From contig NZ_CP023696.1 in NCBI RefSeq assembly GCF_008704425.1, positions 4,318,501 to 4,382,500 on the forward strand: a stretch of DNA of 64,000 bases, given 5' to 3'. This document shows, in pieces, positions 43,556 to 52,430 of the stretch (position 1 is the stretch's first letter; every line of letters begins with the position of its first letter). The notes under the pieces are model-generated. The model was given only the letters and a program-made list of their open reading frames with translations, searched no databases and was not told the origin of the DNA. The translations under genes were made by a program, and so were the position numbers. The DNA comes from Streptomyces fradiae ATCC 10745 = DSM 40063. GTDB lineage: Bacteria; Actinomycetota; Actinomycetes; Streptomycetales; Streptomycetaceae.

Positions 43556-44788
43556 ATGAGCTTCCGCACCGCCCGCCCCTCCCGGCACGTCATGCTCGAC
43601 GACGTGAGGGGCGCCCAGAAGATGCTCTCCGGGGTCGCGCGGACGACCGCGCTGGAGGGCAGCAGGCACCTGTCGCGGCTGGTCGGCGCTCCCGTCCACC
43701 TCAAGTGCGAGAACCTCCAGCGGACCGGTTCGTTCAAGCTGCGCGGCGCGTACGTGCGGATCGCCGGGCTGCGCCCCGAGGAGCGGGCTGCCGGGGTGGT
43801 CGCCGCGTCGGCCGGCAACCACGCGCAGGGCGTGGCGCTGGCGTCGTCCCTGCTGGGCGTGCGGTCGACGGTGTTCATGCCGGTCGGCGCCCCGCTGCCG
43901 AAGGTCGCCGCGACCCGCGAGTACGGGGCCGACGTGCGGCTGCGCGGCCACGTGGTCGACGAGTCCCTCGCGGCCGCGCAGGACTACGCCCGCGACACGG
44001 GCGCGGTGTTCATCCACCCCTTCGACCACCCGGACGTCATCGCCGGGCAGGGCACGGTCGGCCTGGAGATCCTGGAGCAGTGCCCCGAGGTCCGCACGGT
44101 CGTCGTCGGCATGGGCGGCGGCGGCCTCGCGGCGGGCATCGGCGTCGCGGTGAAGGCGCTGCGGCCCGACGTGAGGGTGGTCGGCGTGCAGGCCCGCTCG
44201 GCCGCCGCGTACCCGCCCTCGCTGGCGGCGGGGCGGCCGGTGGCGGTGGACTGCGGGCCCACCATGGCGGACGGGATCGTGGTCGGACGGCCGGGGGACG
44301 TGCCGTTCGGGCTCGTCCAGGAGGTCGTGGACGAGGTCCGCACGGTCTCGGAGGACGCCCTGTCGTCGGCGCTGCTGCTCTGCCTGGAGCGGGCCAAGCT
44401 GGTGGTCGAACCGGCGGGCGCGAGCCCGGTCGCGGCGCTCCTGTCGGACCCCGAGGCGTTCGAGGGCCCGGTCGTCGCCGTGCTGTCGGGCGGCAACATC
44501 GACCCGCTGGTGCTCCAGCGGGTGCTGCGCCACGGCATGGCCGCGGCGGGGCGCTACCTCAGCCTGCGGCTGCGCCTGCCCGACCGGCCGGGCGCGCTGG
44601 CGAACCTGCTGGGCGTGCTGACGGTGGTGGACGCCAACGTCCTGGACGTCGGCCACGTCCGGACCGATCCGCGCCTGGGCCTGACGGAGGTGGAGGTGGA
44701 GCTCCACCTGGAGACGAAGGGCGCCGAGCACTGCGCCGAGGTGCGGCACGCCCTCCAGGAGGCGGGCCACACGATCCTCGGCGACTGA
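43556..44788 (+). CDS. ilvA: Threonine ammonia-lyase (threonine dehydratase)
   Basis: This 410-residue PLP enzyme has Lys61 in 'RTGSFKLRGAYVRI' binding PLP; 'ASAGNHAQGVALA' and the glycine loop 'GMGGGGLAAGI' follow. The C-terminal ~85 residues form an ACT-like domain (LRLRLPDRPGALANLLGVL) that would sense amino acids. It deaminates threonine to 2-oxobutanoate, for isoleucine and for the propionyl-CoA supply used by the carboxylase genes in this window. The ATG at 43556 is chosen because the family starts 'MSFRTA'; the in-frame ATG 43523 directly abuts its ribosome site. Confidence 0.94.
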   Translation: MSFRTARPSRHVMLDDVRGAQKMLSGVARTTALEGSRHLSRLVGAPVHLKCENLQRTGSFKLRGAYVRIAGLRPEERAAGVVAASAGNHAQGVALASSLLGVRSTVFMPVGAPLPKVAATREYGADVRLRGHVVDESLAAAQDYARDTGAVFIHPFDHPDVIAGQGTVGLEILEQCPEVRTVVVGMGGGGLAAGIGVAVKALRPDVRVVGVQARSAAAYPPSLAAGRPVAVDCGPTMADGIVVGRPGDVPFGLVQEVVDEVRTVSEDALSSALLLCLERAKLVVEPAGASPVAALLSDPEAFEGPVVAVLSGGNIDPLVLQRVLRHGMAAAGRYLSLRLRLPDRPGALANLLGVLTVVDANVLDVGHVRTDPRLGLTEVEVELHLETKGAEHCAEVRHALQEAGHTILGD

Positions 44789-44805
44789 CCGGGCGGGCGC
44801 GGGTG

Positions 44806-44823
44806 GCCGGGGCCGGCCCCGGC
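44806..44823 (+). terminator. 18-bp palindrome after ilvA
   Basis: GCCGGGGCC is followed at once by its reverse complement, 17 bp past the ilvA stop. Confidence 0.5.
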
Positions 44824-44829
44824 GGAGCC

Positions 44830-45160
44830 CCCGGCCGCACGCCCTCCGCGCGCCGCGCCCGCCGTACGCCCCACCCGGCGCCGCCCGCCGCACCGCCCGC
44901 CACGCGCCGCGCCGCACGCCGCGCCCACCGTCCGCCCCGCCGTACGCCCGCCGACCGTCCGCCGCACTCCGCGCCCACCGCCCGCCCCGCCGCACGGCCA
45001 CCGTCCGCCCCGCCGTACGCCCACCGCCCGCCCCGCCCCGCGCCCACCATCCGCCCCGTCCCGCGCCGACAGTCCGCCGCACCACGGGCCCACCGTCCGC
45101 CCCGCCCCGAGCTGACCGTCCCGCCCCGCGCCGCGCTCACCGGGCCGCCGGGCCGACGCC
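44830..45160. repeat. Degenerate ~25-nt CG repeats before the ABC operon
   Basis: Imperfect copies of gcccaccgtccgccccgccg(tac) recur about a dozen times on the plus strand between ilvA and the ABC transporter. The period is irregular. No gene is supported here. Right after it, 'tcctaagctggggaggacc' may hold the operon promoter. Confidence 0.7.
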
Positions 45161-45220
45161 TTCCTAAGCTGGGGAGGACCGGCATCACCCACAGTGCCCC
45201 GACCCGGCGGGAGTCATCAC

Positions 45221-46327
45221 ATGCCAGGCGCCATTCACGCCGAGGGTCTGGTGAAGACCTACGGCGACGTACGAGCTCTGGACGGCGTGGACCTCGACGT
45301 CCCCGAGGGCACCGTCCTCGGGCTCCTCGGGCCGAACGGCGCGGGGAAGACCACCGCGGTGCGCGTGCTCACCACGCTCTCGCGCCCGGACAGCGGCCGG
45401 GCCGTCGTCGCGGGGGTGGACGTCCTCAAGCACCCCGACGAGGTGCGCCGCTCCATCGGCCTCTCCGGCCAGTTCGCCGCCGTCGACGAGTACCTGACCG
45501 GCCGCGAGAACCTCCGGATGGTCGGCCAGCTCTACCAGATGACCGGCAAGGCGGCGAAGGCCCGCGCGGCGGAGCTGCTGGAGCGCTTCGGCCTCGCCGA
45601 CGCCGCCGACCGGCCCGCCAAGACGTACTCGGGAGGCATGCGCCGCCGCCTCGACCTCGCCGCCGCGCTCGTCGTCTCCCCGCCCGTCATGTTCATGGAC
45701 GAGCCGACGACCGGCCTCGACCCGCGCAACCGCCAGGCCCTGTGGGAGGTCATCCAGGAACTCGTCGCGGGCGGTACGACCCTGCTGCTCACCACCCAGT
45801 ACCTGGAGGAGGCCGACCACCTGGCCCACGAGATCTGCGTCGTGGACCACGGCCGGGTCATCGCGCGGGGCACCGCCGACCAGCTCAAGGCCCGCACGGG
45901 CGGCGAGCGCGTCGAGGTCGTCGTGCACGCGCCCGGCGACCTCCCCGCCGCCCGCGCGGTGCTCGCCGGGTTCGGCCGGGGCGGCACCGTCACCGTGGAC
46001 GAGCACACGCGCGGGGTCACCGCGCCCGTCAGCGGAGGCGCCAGGCTGCTCGTCGAGGTGATCCGGGAGCTCGACGCGCGCGGCGTGGAGATCGACGACA
46101 TCGCACTGCGCCGCCCCACCCTCGACGACGTGTTCATCTCGCTCACCGGCCACGCCGCCGAGAACCGTGAGAACGCCGACGACCCGGACCGCCCTGACGA
46201 CCCTGACCGCCCCGACCACTCCCACGGCCCCGACCATCCCCCCAGCCCCGACCGCCCCCACACCCCCGCCCGGCCCGACGACACCGGCACCCCGGCCACC
46301 GGCACCCGGAAGGAGCCCACGCAGTGA
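45221..46327 (+). CDS. DrrA-like ABC transporter ATP-binding protein
   Basis: This 368-residue protein has Walker A 'GPNGAGKTT', signature 'YSGGMRRRLDLAAAL', Walker B 'VMFMDEPTTGLD' and a switch His in 'LLTTQYLEEAD'. It is the DrrA/daunorubicin-resistance type with the conserved C-terminal extension (RRPTLDDVFISLTGH). A 48-residue tail after that is made of DPDRPD/HSHGPD/PSPDRP repeats, not part of the family. The stop overlaps the permease GTG. GGGAG lies 8 nt before the ATG. It likely exports a drug or lipid-like molecule. Confidence 0.93.
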   Translation: MPGAIHAEGLVKTYGDVRALDGVDLDVPEGTVLGLLGPNGAGKTTAVRVLTTLSRPDSGRAVVAGVDVLKHPDEVRRSIGLSGQFAAVDEYLTGRENLRMVGQLYQMTGKAAKARAAELLERFGLADAADRPAKTYSGGMRRRLDLAAALVVSPPVMFMDEPTTGLDPRNRQALWEVIQELVAGGTTLLLTTQYLEEADHLAHEICVVDHGRVIARGTADQLKARTGGERVEVVVHAPGDLPAARAVLAGFGRGGTVTVDEHTRGVTAPVSGGARLLVEVIRELDARGVEIDDIALRRPTLDDVFISLTGHAAENRENADDPDRPDDPDRPDHSHGPDHPPSPDRPHTPARPDDTGTPATGTRKEPTQ

Positions 46328-47193
46328 CGACCGCCGCCACCGCCACCGACACCGCGCGCCCCGCCGCGCCCCGCCCGCGCGGCGGCGTCGCCCGGTCGCT
46401 CTCCGACTCCCTCGTGGTCGCCCGGCGCAACCTGATCCGGATGACGCGCATCCCCGAGATGATCCTCTTCAACGTCATCCAGCCGGTCATGTTCGTGGTG
46501 CTCTTCACCTACGTCTTCGGCGGCTCGCTGACGGTCGCCGGCACCACCGACCCGGACGTCTACACCAACTTCCTGATGGCCGGCATCTTCGCCCAGACGG
46601 TCACCTTCGCCACGGCCGGCTCGGCCGCGGGCATCGCCGACGACATGCAGAAGGGGATCATCGACCGCTTCCGCTCACTGCCCATGGCACGGGGTGCCGT
46701 CCTGACCGGCCGCACCGTCGCCGACCTCGTGCAGACGTCGATCACCCTGCTCGTCCTCGCGCTCGTCGCGCTGCTCGTCGGCTGGCGCCCCGGCTCCGCC
46801 GAGCCCACCAACGCGGCGAGGGTCCTGGCCGGCTTCGCCCTGCTGCTGCTCCTCGGCTACGCCTTCACCTGGATCGGCGCGCTCATCGGCCTGTCCGTGC
46901 GCACCCCGGAGGCGGCGACCTCGGGCGGCATCATCTGGCTCTTCCCCGTCACCTTCGTGTCGAACGCCTTCGTGGACTCCAGCCAGATGGCTCCGTGGCT
47001 GCAGCCCGTCGCCGAGTGGAACCCGTTCAGCGCGACGGTCCAGGCGTGCAGGGTGCTGTTCGGGAACCCCGGGGTCGGGGCGTCGGAGGCGTGGCCCATG
47101 CAGCACCCCGTGGCCGCGTCGCTCCTGTGGTCGGTGCTGATCGTCGTGGTCTTCCGCACGCTGGCCGTCCGCAAGTACCGCGCGGCCTCCTGA
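46324..47193 (+). CDS. DrrB-like ABC-2 permease
   Basis: This 289-residue integral membrane protein has six TM segments and the ABC-2 family signatures 'NVIQPVMFVVLFTYVFGGSL', 'MQKGIIDRFRSLPMARGAVL' and 'LQPVAEWNPFSATVQACRVL'. GTG 46324 overlaps the ATPase TGA (GTGA), giving a coupled DrrAB-type exporter. The N-terminal ~25 residues are Ala/Thr/Pro-rich and cytoplasmic. The substrate is unknown. Confidence 0.92.
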   Translation: MTTAATATDTARPAAPRPRGGVARSLSDSLVVARRNLIRMTRIPEMILFNVIQPVMFVVLFTYVFGGSLTVAGTTDPDVYTNFLMAGIFAQTVTFATAGSAAGIADDMQKGIIDRFRSLPMARGAVLTGRTVADLVQTSITLLVLALVALLVGWRPGSAEPTNAARVLAGFALLLLLGYAFTWIGALIGLSVRTPEAATSGGIIWLFPVTFVSNAFVDSSQMAPWLQPVAEWNPFSATVQACRVLFGNPGVGASEAWPMQHPVAASLLWSVLIVVVFRTLAVRKYRAAS

Positions 47194-47240
47194 CCCGCTC
47201 CGGGCCGGACCCCGACCGGCCGGGGCCCGCGCCCATGGCG

Positions 47241-47283
47241 AAGGGCCGGGCGCGGCACCATCGCGGTGCCGCGCCCGGCCCTT
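47241..47283. terminator. Perfect 19-bp hairpin between the ABC operon and greA
   Basis: Bases 47241-47259 pair perfectly with 47265-47283 around ATCGC. The stem ends in AA/TT, one of the strongest hairpins in the window, between convergent genes. Confidence 0.9.
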
Positions 47284-47371
47284 CACCGAGCGCCCGAGCG
47301 CCCGAGCGCCCGTATGTCCGTACGTCCGAGCGCCACAGGTGCCGGACGCACCTGCGCGCCGATGCGCCGGA

Positions 47372-47869
47372 TCAGCCCTGGTACGGCTTGGCGTCCAGGA
47401 TGCGGACCGACGCCGTCTTGCCGTTCGGCAGCTCGTACTCGGCGTCCTCGCCGACCTTCTTGCCGTTCACGCCCGAGCCCAGCGGGGACTGCGGGGAGTA
47501 GGTCTCGATGTCGGAGCTGGCGTACTCCCGGGAGGCCAGCAGGAAGGTCACCGTGTCGTCCTCGTCGCCGTCGAAGGCGATCGTCACGACCATGCCGGGA
47601 GCCACCACACCCGTCTCGGCGGGGGCCTCACCGACCTTCGCGTGCTCCAGGAGCTGGGTGAGCTGGCGCACCCGCAGCTCCTGCTTGCCCTGCTCCTCCT
47701 TGGCCGCGTGGTACCCGCCGTTCTCGCGCAGGTCCCCCTCCTCGCGCGCCGCGGCGATCTTCGCGGCGATCTCGGTTCGCGCGGGACCAGACAGGTACTC
47801 CAGCTCGGCCTTGAGCTGGTTGTACGCCTCCTGGGTGAGCCAGGTGACGTTGTCGCTGGTCTGGGTCAC
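47372..47869 (-). CDS. greA: Transcription elongation factor GreA
   Basis: This 165-residue protein has an N-terminal coiled coil with the acidic tip 'REEGDLRENGGYHAAKEEQ', which stimulates RNA cleavage by backtracked RNA polymerase. The C-terminal FKBP-like domain is 'YSPQSPLGSGVNGKKVGEDAEY'. GTG 47869 has GAGGAG 6 nt upstream; the longer open frame is not protein-like. Monocistronic. Confidence 0.94.
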   Translation of the reverse strand: MTQTSDNVTWLTQEAYNQLKAELEYLSGPARTEIAAKIAAAREEGDLRENGGYHAAKEEQGKQELRVRQLTQLLEHAKVGEAPAETGVVAPGMVVTIAFDGDEDDTVTFLLASREYASSDIETYSPQSPLGSGVNGKKVGEDAEYELPNGKTASVRILDAKPYQG

Positions 47870-48079
47870 AGGTGCTCCTCGTCGGTGCCGGGTATACAAA
47901 GCATCGCCCTACCAGAAGCATGCGGCCTTACCGGGAGGGCGAAACCACGAGCCTAACAATTAGGCGCCCGGAAGGGGAGGACGAAAGTCACGGAATAACC
48001 GACTCCGCAGGTGGCACGGGGTGCCGTGAGCGGTCCGGCGGCCCCGCGGGGGGCGGTCGGCAGGCCCCGCGCGGGGGTG

Positions 48080-48481
48080 TCAGTCCGCGGTGCAGCCGAG
48101 CAGCTGGGCGGCCGTGGCCCGCTCCGTCGTACGGACCGCGACCACCTCGTCGATCCGCGCCGCGGCCTGGTCGAAGCGGACCTCCTTGCGGCCCACCTCC
48201 GCGCCGCTCTCCGCGAGGGCCCGCACCGTGCAGTACCCCTTCGCGCCGTCGGCCTTGCGCACCTCCAGGTGCACGTCCACCCGGTCCGCCGCCGCGATGT
48301 CGAACTTGATCATCTCGCCGCTGACCTTCTGGCCCGCGATGTAGTCGTAACCGAACCAGCCGATCAGCGCGAGCAGCCCGGCCCCGAGAACGGCACCGGC
48401 GATCTTGAGTCCGCGGTCCGCGCGCGCCTCGGCGGCGCGGCCGTACCGGCCCTCCGGGAGCCGCTCGCCCGTCACGCCCAT
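48080..48481 (-). CDS. DUF4307 single-TM protein
   Basis: This 133-residue protein has a short basic N-terminus (GRYGRAAEARADRGLK), one TM helix (IAGAVLGAGLLALIGWFGYDYIAG) and an extracytoplasmic beta-rich domain with two Cys. It is the DUF4307 family found divergent to mca in Streptomyces. The role is unknown; linkage to mycothiol detoxification is only positional. AGAGGA 6 nt before the ATG defines the start. Confidence 0.87.
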   Translation of the reverse strand: MGVTGERLPEGRYGRAAEARADRGLKIAGAVLGAGLLALIGWFGYDYIAGQKVSGEMIKFDIAAADRVDVHLEVRKADGAKGYCTVRALAESGAEVGRKEVRFDQAAARIDEVVAVRTTERATAAQLLGCTAD

Positions 48482-48576
48482 GATCTTCCTCTCGTACGCC
48501 GAACGACGGAATATCCCCCGCGCCGATTCCGTCACTATAGAAGCCGAGCGACCTGACCAATCATTGAGGACCAGTC

Positions 48577-49458
48577 TTGACTGAGCAGCTGCGACTGATG
48601 GCAGTGCACGCCCACCCCGACGACGAGTCGAGCAAGGGCGCGGCCACCATGGCCAAGTACGTGTCCGAGGGGGTGGACGTGCTCGTCGTGACGTGCACGG
48701 GCGGCGAGCGCGGCTCCGTCCTCAACCCCAAGCTCCAGGGCGACCCGTACATCGAGGAGAACATCCACGAGGTGCGGCGCAAGGAGATGGACGAGGCGCG
48801 GCAGATCCTGGGCGTCCGGCAGGAGTGGCTCGGCTTCGTGGACTCCGGCCTCCCGGAGGGCGACCCGCTGCCGCCGCTGCCGCAGGGGTGCTTCGCGCTG
48901 GAGGACGTGGACGAGGCGGCCGGCCGGCTGGTCAGGTCGATCCGGGCGTTCCGCCCGCAGGTGATCACCACCTACGACGAGAACGGCGGCTACCCGCACC
49001 CCGACCACATCATGACCCACAAGATCACGATGGTGGCGTTCGACGGGGCGACGGACACCGACAAGTACCCGGAGGCGGAGTTCGGCCCCGCCTGGCAGCC
49101 GCTGAAGGTCTACTACAACCAGGGCTTCAACCGCCCGCGCACCCAGGCGCTGCACGACGCGCTGCTGGAGCGCGGCCTGGAGTCGCCGTACGGGGACTGG
49201 CTCAAGCGGTGGGAGGAGTTCCAGCGCGCGGAGCGCACGCTCACCACCTTCGTGCCGTGCGCCGACTTCTTCGAGACCCGCGACAAGGCGCTGATCGCCC
49301 ACCGCACGCAGATCGACCCTGACGGCGGCTGGTTCCACGTCCCCATGGAGATCCAGAAGGAGATCTGGCCGACCGAGGAGTACGAGCTGGCCAGGTCCCT
49401 CGTGGACACCGACCTCCCCGAGAGCGACCTGTTCGCGGGCATCCGGGACAATGTCTGA
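48577..49458 (+). CDS. mca: Mycothiol S-conjugate amidase
   Basis: This 293-residue zinc deacetylase/amidase of the MshB/Mca (PIG-L-like) fold carries 'AVHAHPDDESSKGAATMAKY' with His13/Asp16 as ligands, the catalytic Asp15, and 'GYPHPDHIMTHK' supplying the third His. It cleaves mycothiol-toxin adducts to a mercapturic acid and GlcN-inositol. The start is a TTG with GAGGA 6 nt upstream. The next small membrane gene overlaps its stop. Confidence 0.95.
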   Translation: MTEQLRLMAVHAHPDDESSKGAATMAKYVSEGVDVLVVTCTGGERGSVLNPKLQGDPYIEENIHEVRRKEMDEARQILGVRQEWLGFVDSGLPEGDPLPPLPQGCFALEDVDEAAGRLVRSIRAFRPQVITTYDENGGYPHPDHIMTHKITMVAFDGATDTDKYPEAEFGPAWQPLKVYYNQGFNRPRTQALHDALLERGLESPYGDWLKRWEEFQRAERTLTTFVPCADFFETRDKALIAHRTQIDPDGGWFHVPMEIQKEIWPTEEYELARSLVDTDLPESDLFAGIRDNV

Positions 49459-49684
49459 CATGAGCGCACACCAGGCACTGACCCAGCTCGTCCCCCTCGC
49501 CGCCGAGCTGGACGAGAACAAGGTGACGCCCGGCGTCCTCGGCTTCGTCGTCTTCGCCGTCATGGCCGTCGCCGTGTGGGCCCTGATGAAGTCGATGAAC
49601 CGGCACATGAACCGGGTCGACTTCGAGGAGGCCCCGGAGCGGCCCGCCCCCGCCCGCCCGACCGGCTCCGCCCCCCGGGAGTAG
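49451..49684 (+). CDS. Small single-TM protein overlapping mca
   Basis: This 77-residue protein has one TM helix (GVLGFVVFAVMAVAVWALM) followed by a basic segment (KSMNRHMNRV) and a Pro/Ala/Glu-rich tail, so the C-terminus is cytoplasmic. The ATG at 49451 lies inside the mca stop region and may be coupled to mca. The second ATG at 49460 lies 7 nt after GACAAT and could be leaderless. It is conserved next to mca in Streptomyces from memory; function unknown. Confidence 0.75.
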   Translation: MSDMSAHQALTQLVPLAAELDENKVTPGVLGFVVFAVMAVAVWALMKSMNRHMNRVDFEEAPERPAPARPTGSAPRE

Positions 49685-49697
49685 CCCGCCCCACAGA

Positions 49698-49733
49698 CCG
49701 CCGCCGCCGGGACGCCCGCCCCGGCGACGGCGG
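49698..49733 (+). terminator. Imperfect 14-bp hairpin
   Basis: Bases 49698-49711 pair with 49720-49733 with one mismatch around an 8-nt loop, 13 bp after the small TM gene. It also marks the left edge of the accessory island. Confidence 0.7.
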
Positions 49734-49824
49734 CCTGCGGGGCATGTCGTTGCGGTGCCCCGTCTGCCGCCGGCCGCCGCCACGGTCAGCCGTGGGGCGG
49801 GCCTGGCGTTGTCACCGTTTCTGC

Positions 49825-50364
49825 TCACCGCTCCGTGTAGCGCAGGAACTGCCAGCCCAGTACGGCCAGGGCGAGCGTCTGTGCGAGCGAGACGGCCACG
49901 AGTAAAGGGTGTGCAGCGCGAGAGCACCAGAACGCGGTCACGCAGATCATCGGCAAGGCCAGGTAGGTGAACAGGTCCACAGCGGTTTGAAGGCGCTTCC
50001 GTGTGGTGCGGTTCGCGTCGTCGCGGTGATAGGTCTCCCAGGCGAACACCGTGTCGCGGGCGGCGGTGAGCTCGGCCAGCCGTGGGCCCAGCTTGTCGCG
50101 GATGTAGCAGCCGATCGTCGAGATCTTCTCGTCGTTGACCAGGTAGGTCCAGCCCAGGACCAGCGAGATCACGGGGACGGCGAGCAGGAGGTGAGACTGC
50201 CCGCTCTCGACGGTGATCGCCGCAACCGCGGTAATGGCGGCGAGCGTGAAGTAGAGCAGATTGTCACGGAAGCCTATTCGGGTCTTCTGCTCTTCCTTGA
50301 TGCGGTCGTATTCGGCCAGTAGGAGTTTGCCCTCGGTCACGTCGTCTGCGGGAGGCACAGCCAT
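49825..50364 (-). CDS. Four-TM SLATT-like membrane protein (candidate effector)
   Basis: This 179-residue protein has an N-terminal soluble helix (LLLAEYDRIKEEQKTRIGFRDNLLYF) leading into TM1 (~36-53) and TM2 (57-75). A cytoplasmic helical stretch with 'YLVNDEKISTIGCYIRDKLG' and 'WETYHRDDANRTTRKRLQ' follows, then TM3 (127-146) and TM4 (152-172). The coiled helix feeding TM hairpins resembles SLATT/pore-forming effectors of bacterial nucleotide-signalling conflict systems; this is a structural resemblance, not a database match. It is the last gene of the operon with the MTAN and 658-residue genes, after a hairpin that could lower its expression. Codon use is less GC-extreme than in flanking genes. 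Confidence 0.7.
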   Translation of the reverse strand: MAVPPADDVTEGKLLLAEYDRIKEEQKTRIGFRDNLLYFTLAAITAVAAITVESGQSHLLLAVPVISLVLGWTYLVNDEKISTIGCYIRDKLGPRLAELTAARDTVFAWETYHRDDANRTTRKRLQTAVDLFTYLALPMICVTAFWCSRAAHPLLVAVSLAQTLALAVLGWQFLRYTER

Positions 50365-50397
50365 TCCTCATCTCGGGTCGGGGGTGGGCCGACGAGC

Positions 50398-50437
50398 GGG
50401 CGGGCAGGGAACCGGTGCTTCTGCTCCCTGCCCGCCC
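50398..50437 (-). terminator. 13-bp hairpin between the last two genes of the island operon
   Basis: GGGCGGGCAGGGA (50398-50410) pairs perfectly with TCCCTGCCCGCCC (50425-50437) around 14 nt. It may be an attenuator or partial terminator before the SLATT-like gene. Confidence 0.6.
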
Positions 50438-50453
50438 CGAGGTCGCGGAGCGC

Positions 50454-52430
50454 TCAGTCGGCGGCGTGGAAGGAGGGAATCTTGCCGGGGTTGTTTCGTT
50501 CGATCCAGCCCTTTCCGTCCGCCGCGATTCCCTCCAGGAGGCGGAAGGTGTGGACGAAGCCGGCCGCGTTGAGGTTGATCTCGGAGATTTCCTCGGCGTT
50601 CTCGTCCGGCGCCAGTTGATGGGCGTCGGCATCCTTGACGCGAATATTCCTGGCCGGTCCGTTGGTGAGGACGAGTTCCAGGTCGTAACCTGTGCGGATG
50701 TCCTCGGTCACCTGCACGGAGGACAGGGAATCGAAGCGGTAGTTGCTTCGCTGCTCGTTTCCGCGTTTCCCGTCGGTGAAATCGAATTCCGTGCTGATCT
50801 CGCGGACCCCGTCCTGCGTGACCAGGAACAGCCGGAAGCTGTGGCGTGAGTATCGCCAGGGGCCGCCCCTCGCGCGCCCCCGCTTGTAGGGGCGGGCCGG
50901 CGTGACCAGGATGGTGTGGGTGATCAGGTCGCGCCAGGTGAGCTGGTAATGCCGAAGGGCTTCGTCGATGAACAGGACCTTGTCGCAGGTGAGCCAGGTC
51001 TCCATCTCCGGCTCGGTGGGCCGCGTGGCGTCGAGGAGCGACTTCCATTTCCGGTAGGCGATCTGCCGCTCGGTCATGGAGTTCTCGTAGTTCCGGGTTT
51101 CCCTGGCCAGTCGGCGTTCTTCACGCCGGACCTCCAGCCACGAGGTAGCGGCCGCGCGCCCGGACCAGCCCACGCCGATCGCGGCCAGGACGGCGAGGGG
51201 CGTCTGCGACGTGCCGGCACCTGAGGCCGCTGTTCCGAGCATGTTCAGGGCCGCCAGGCCGAGAAGGGCGAGAGCGGCCACGGACACGGCCTTCGCCGTG
51301 GCCGGAGTCCGGTCCCGGGGGTGGTGATCGAACAGGGTGCCGCTGTTGTGGCGGTCGCGGGCGTCCTCGGCGAGGTGGCGGATCAACCAGTTGACCCGGT
51401 CCACCGCGATGCGGCTCTCCCGATAGAGGAGCGCTATCTCCGTGGCGAGGCTGCTGCGGACGTGGGCGGTATGTGCGAGCCAGTCGTGTGTGGTGAATCC
51501 ATGGGGCGCGCGGATCGCGAAATAGTGGTCGAACGAACTCCGGACGCGCTTGGTGAAACCGTCCCCGGCGATGGCGGGATCGGAGACGGGGGGCTCGGTC
51601 GCAGCATCCGGCCTGGCCTCCTGGTACCACCATTCACGGCCGAAGCGGGCGGCGGTCCAGCTCGCACCGAGCACCACCAGCAACTCGAGAACTGCCTCGG
51701 CCGGGTCTGCGACCAGAGCCAGGATCCAGAGGAGCGCGCTGCTGACGGCGAACAGGGCCGCTCGGATGGGGAAGGCGGCCTGGGCGGCGTCAGCGGTGCT
51801 CGGGCGGGGCGGCAGGGCCCGGGGCCCGATCGGGTCGGGTTCGAAGTAGGCCCAGATTCGCCGTATCCGGTCGTTGCCGAAGCGATCCGCCTTGGCCCGC
51901 TCGCGGTTCTCCGCCCACAGATCGTCCTTCAGCCCTCCCGAGAGCACGAGGTCGAGGTGACGGAGGATCGCCTCGCTCTGGTGCAGCGGAAGGTCCCGTA
52001 GTCGCTCCAGTACGCGCCCTGTGTCGCCGCCGTCCGCGGCGCTGAGCATCGCCAGCAGCTCGAAGATGAGGTGCAGGGCGTCCTTCCACTCTCCCGCTGC
52101 GTAGGCGCGTACGAGCCCGGAGGCATGGTGCAGCCGCTGAACCTCTTCGGCGTCGAGGTCGTGGTAAGCGCGTGCACTGAGCATGGCGAGCACCCAGTGG
52201 AAGCGGACCTCCGCGTTGTCGTATCCGTGAGTGATCGCGTCGGTGAACATCTCGCGGGCACGGCTGGGGATGCCATTCTCCAGGAGCCGCACGCCGACCC
52301 TGTACTTCTCCTCAGGAGAGGCGTCGGGATGAACGAAGTACACATTGGAGTTGTGCACGGTCTCGGCCTGGATTCCGACGGTGGAATCGTATGCCGCCGA
52401 GTGGTGCGTGAAACCGTAGCCGTCGCTCAT
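50454..52430 (-). CDS. 658-residue four-TM protein with N-terminal shared motif (candidate sensor/effector)
   Basis: Residues 15-32 carry a motif (STVGIQAETVHNSNVYF) nearly identical to one in the MTAN-family gene just upstream. Residues 36-170 form TPR-like helices (YRVGVRLLENGIPSRAREMF). TM pairs follow at ~221-262 and ~378-431, enclosing a ~110-residue soluble loop. The cytoplasmic C-terminal ~220 residues are mixed alpha/beta (PYKRGRARGGPWRYSRHSFR, VREISTEFDFTDGKRG) and match nothing I know. The ATG overlaps the MTAN stop by 4 nt (ATGA), implying stoichiometric synthesis. Likely a membrane partner of the nucleosidase. Confidence 0.8.
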   Translation of the reverse strand: MSDGYGFTHHSAAYDSTVGIQAETVHNSNVYFVHPDASPEEKYRVGVRLLENGIPSRAREMFTDAITHGYDNAEVRFHWVLAMLSARAYHDLDAEEVQRLHHASGLVRAYAAGEWKDALHLIFELLAMLSAADGGDTGRVLERLRDLPLHQSEAILRHLDLVLSGGLKDDLWAENRERAKADRFGNDRIRRIWAYFEPDPIGPRALPPRPSTADAAQAAFPIRAALFAVSSALLWILALVADPAEAVLELLVVLGASWTAARFGREWWYQEARPDAATEPPVSDPAIAGDGFTKRVRSSFDHYFAIRAPHGFTTHDWLAHTAHVRSSLATEIALLYRESRIAVDRVNWLIRHLAEDARDRHNSGTLFDHHPRDRTPATAKAVSVAALALLGLAALNMLGTAASGAGTSQTPLAVLAAIGVGWSGRAAATSWLEVRREERRLARETRNYENSMTERQIAYRKWKSLLDATRPTEPEMETWLTCDKVLFIDEALRHYQLTWRDLITHTILVTPARPYKRGRARGGPWRYSRHSFRLFLVTQDGVREISTEFDFTDGKRGNEQRSNYRFDSLSSVQVTEDIRTGYDLELVLTNGPARNIRVKDADAHQLAPDENAEEISEINLNAAGFVHTFRLLEGIAADGKGWIERNNPGKIPSFHAAD

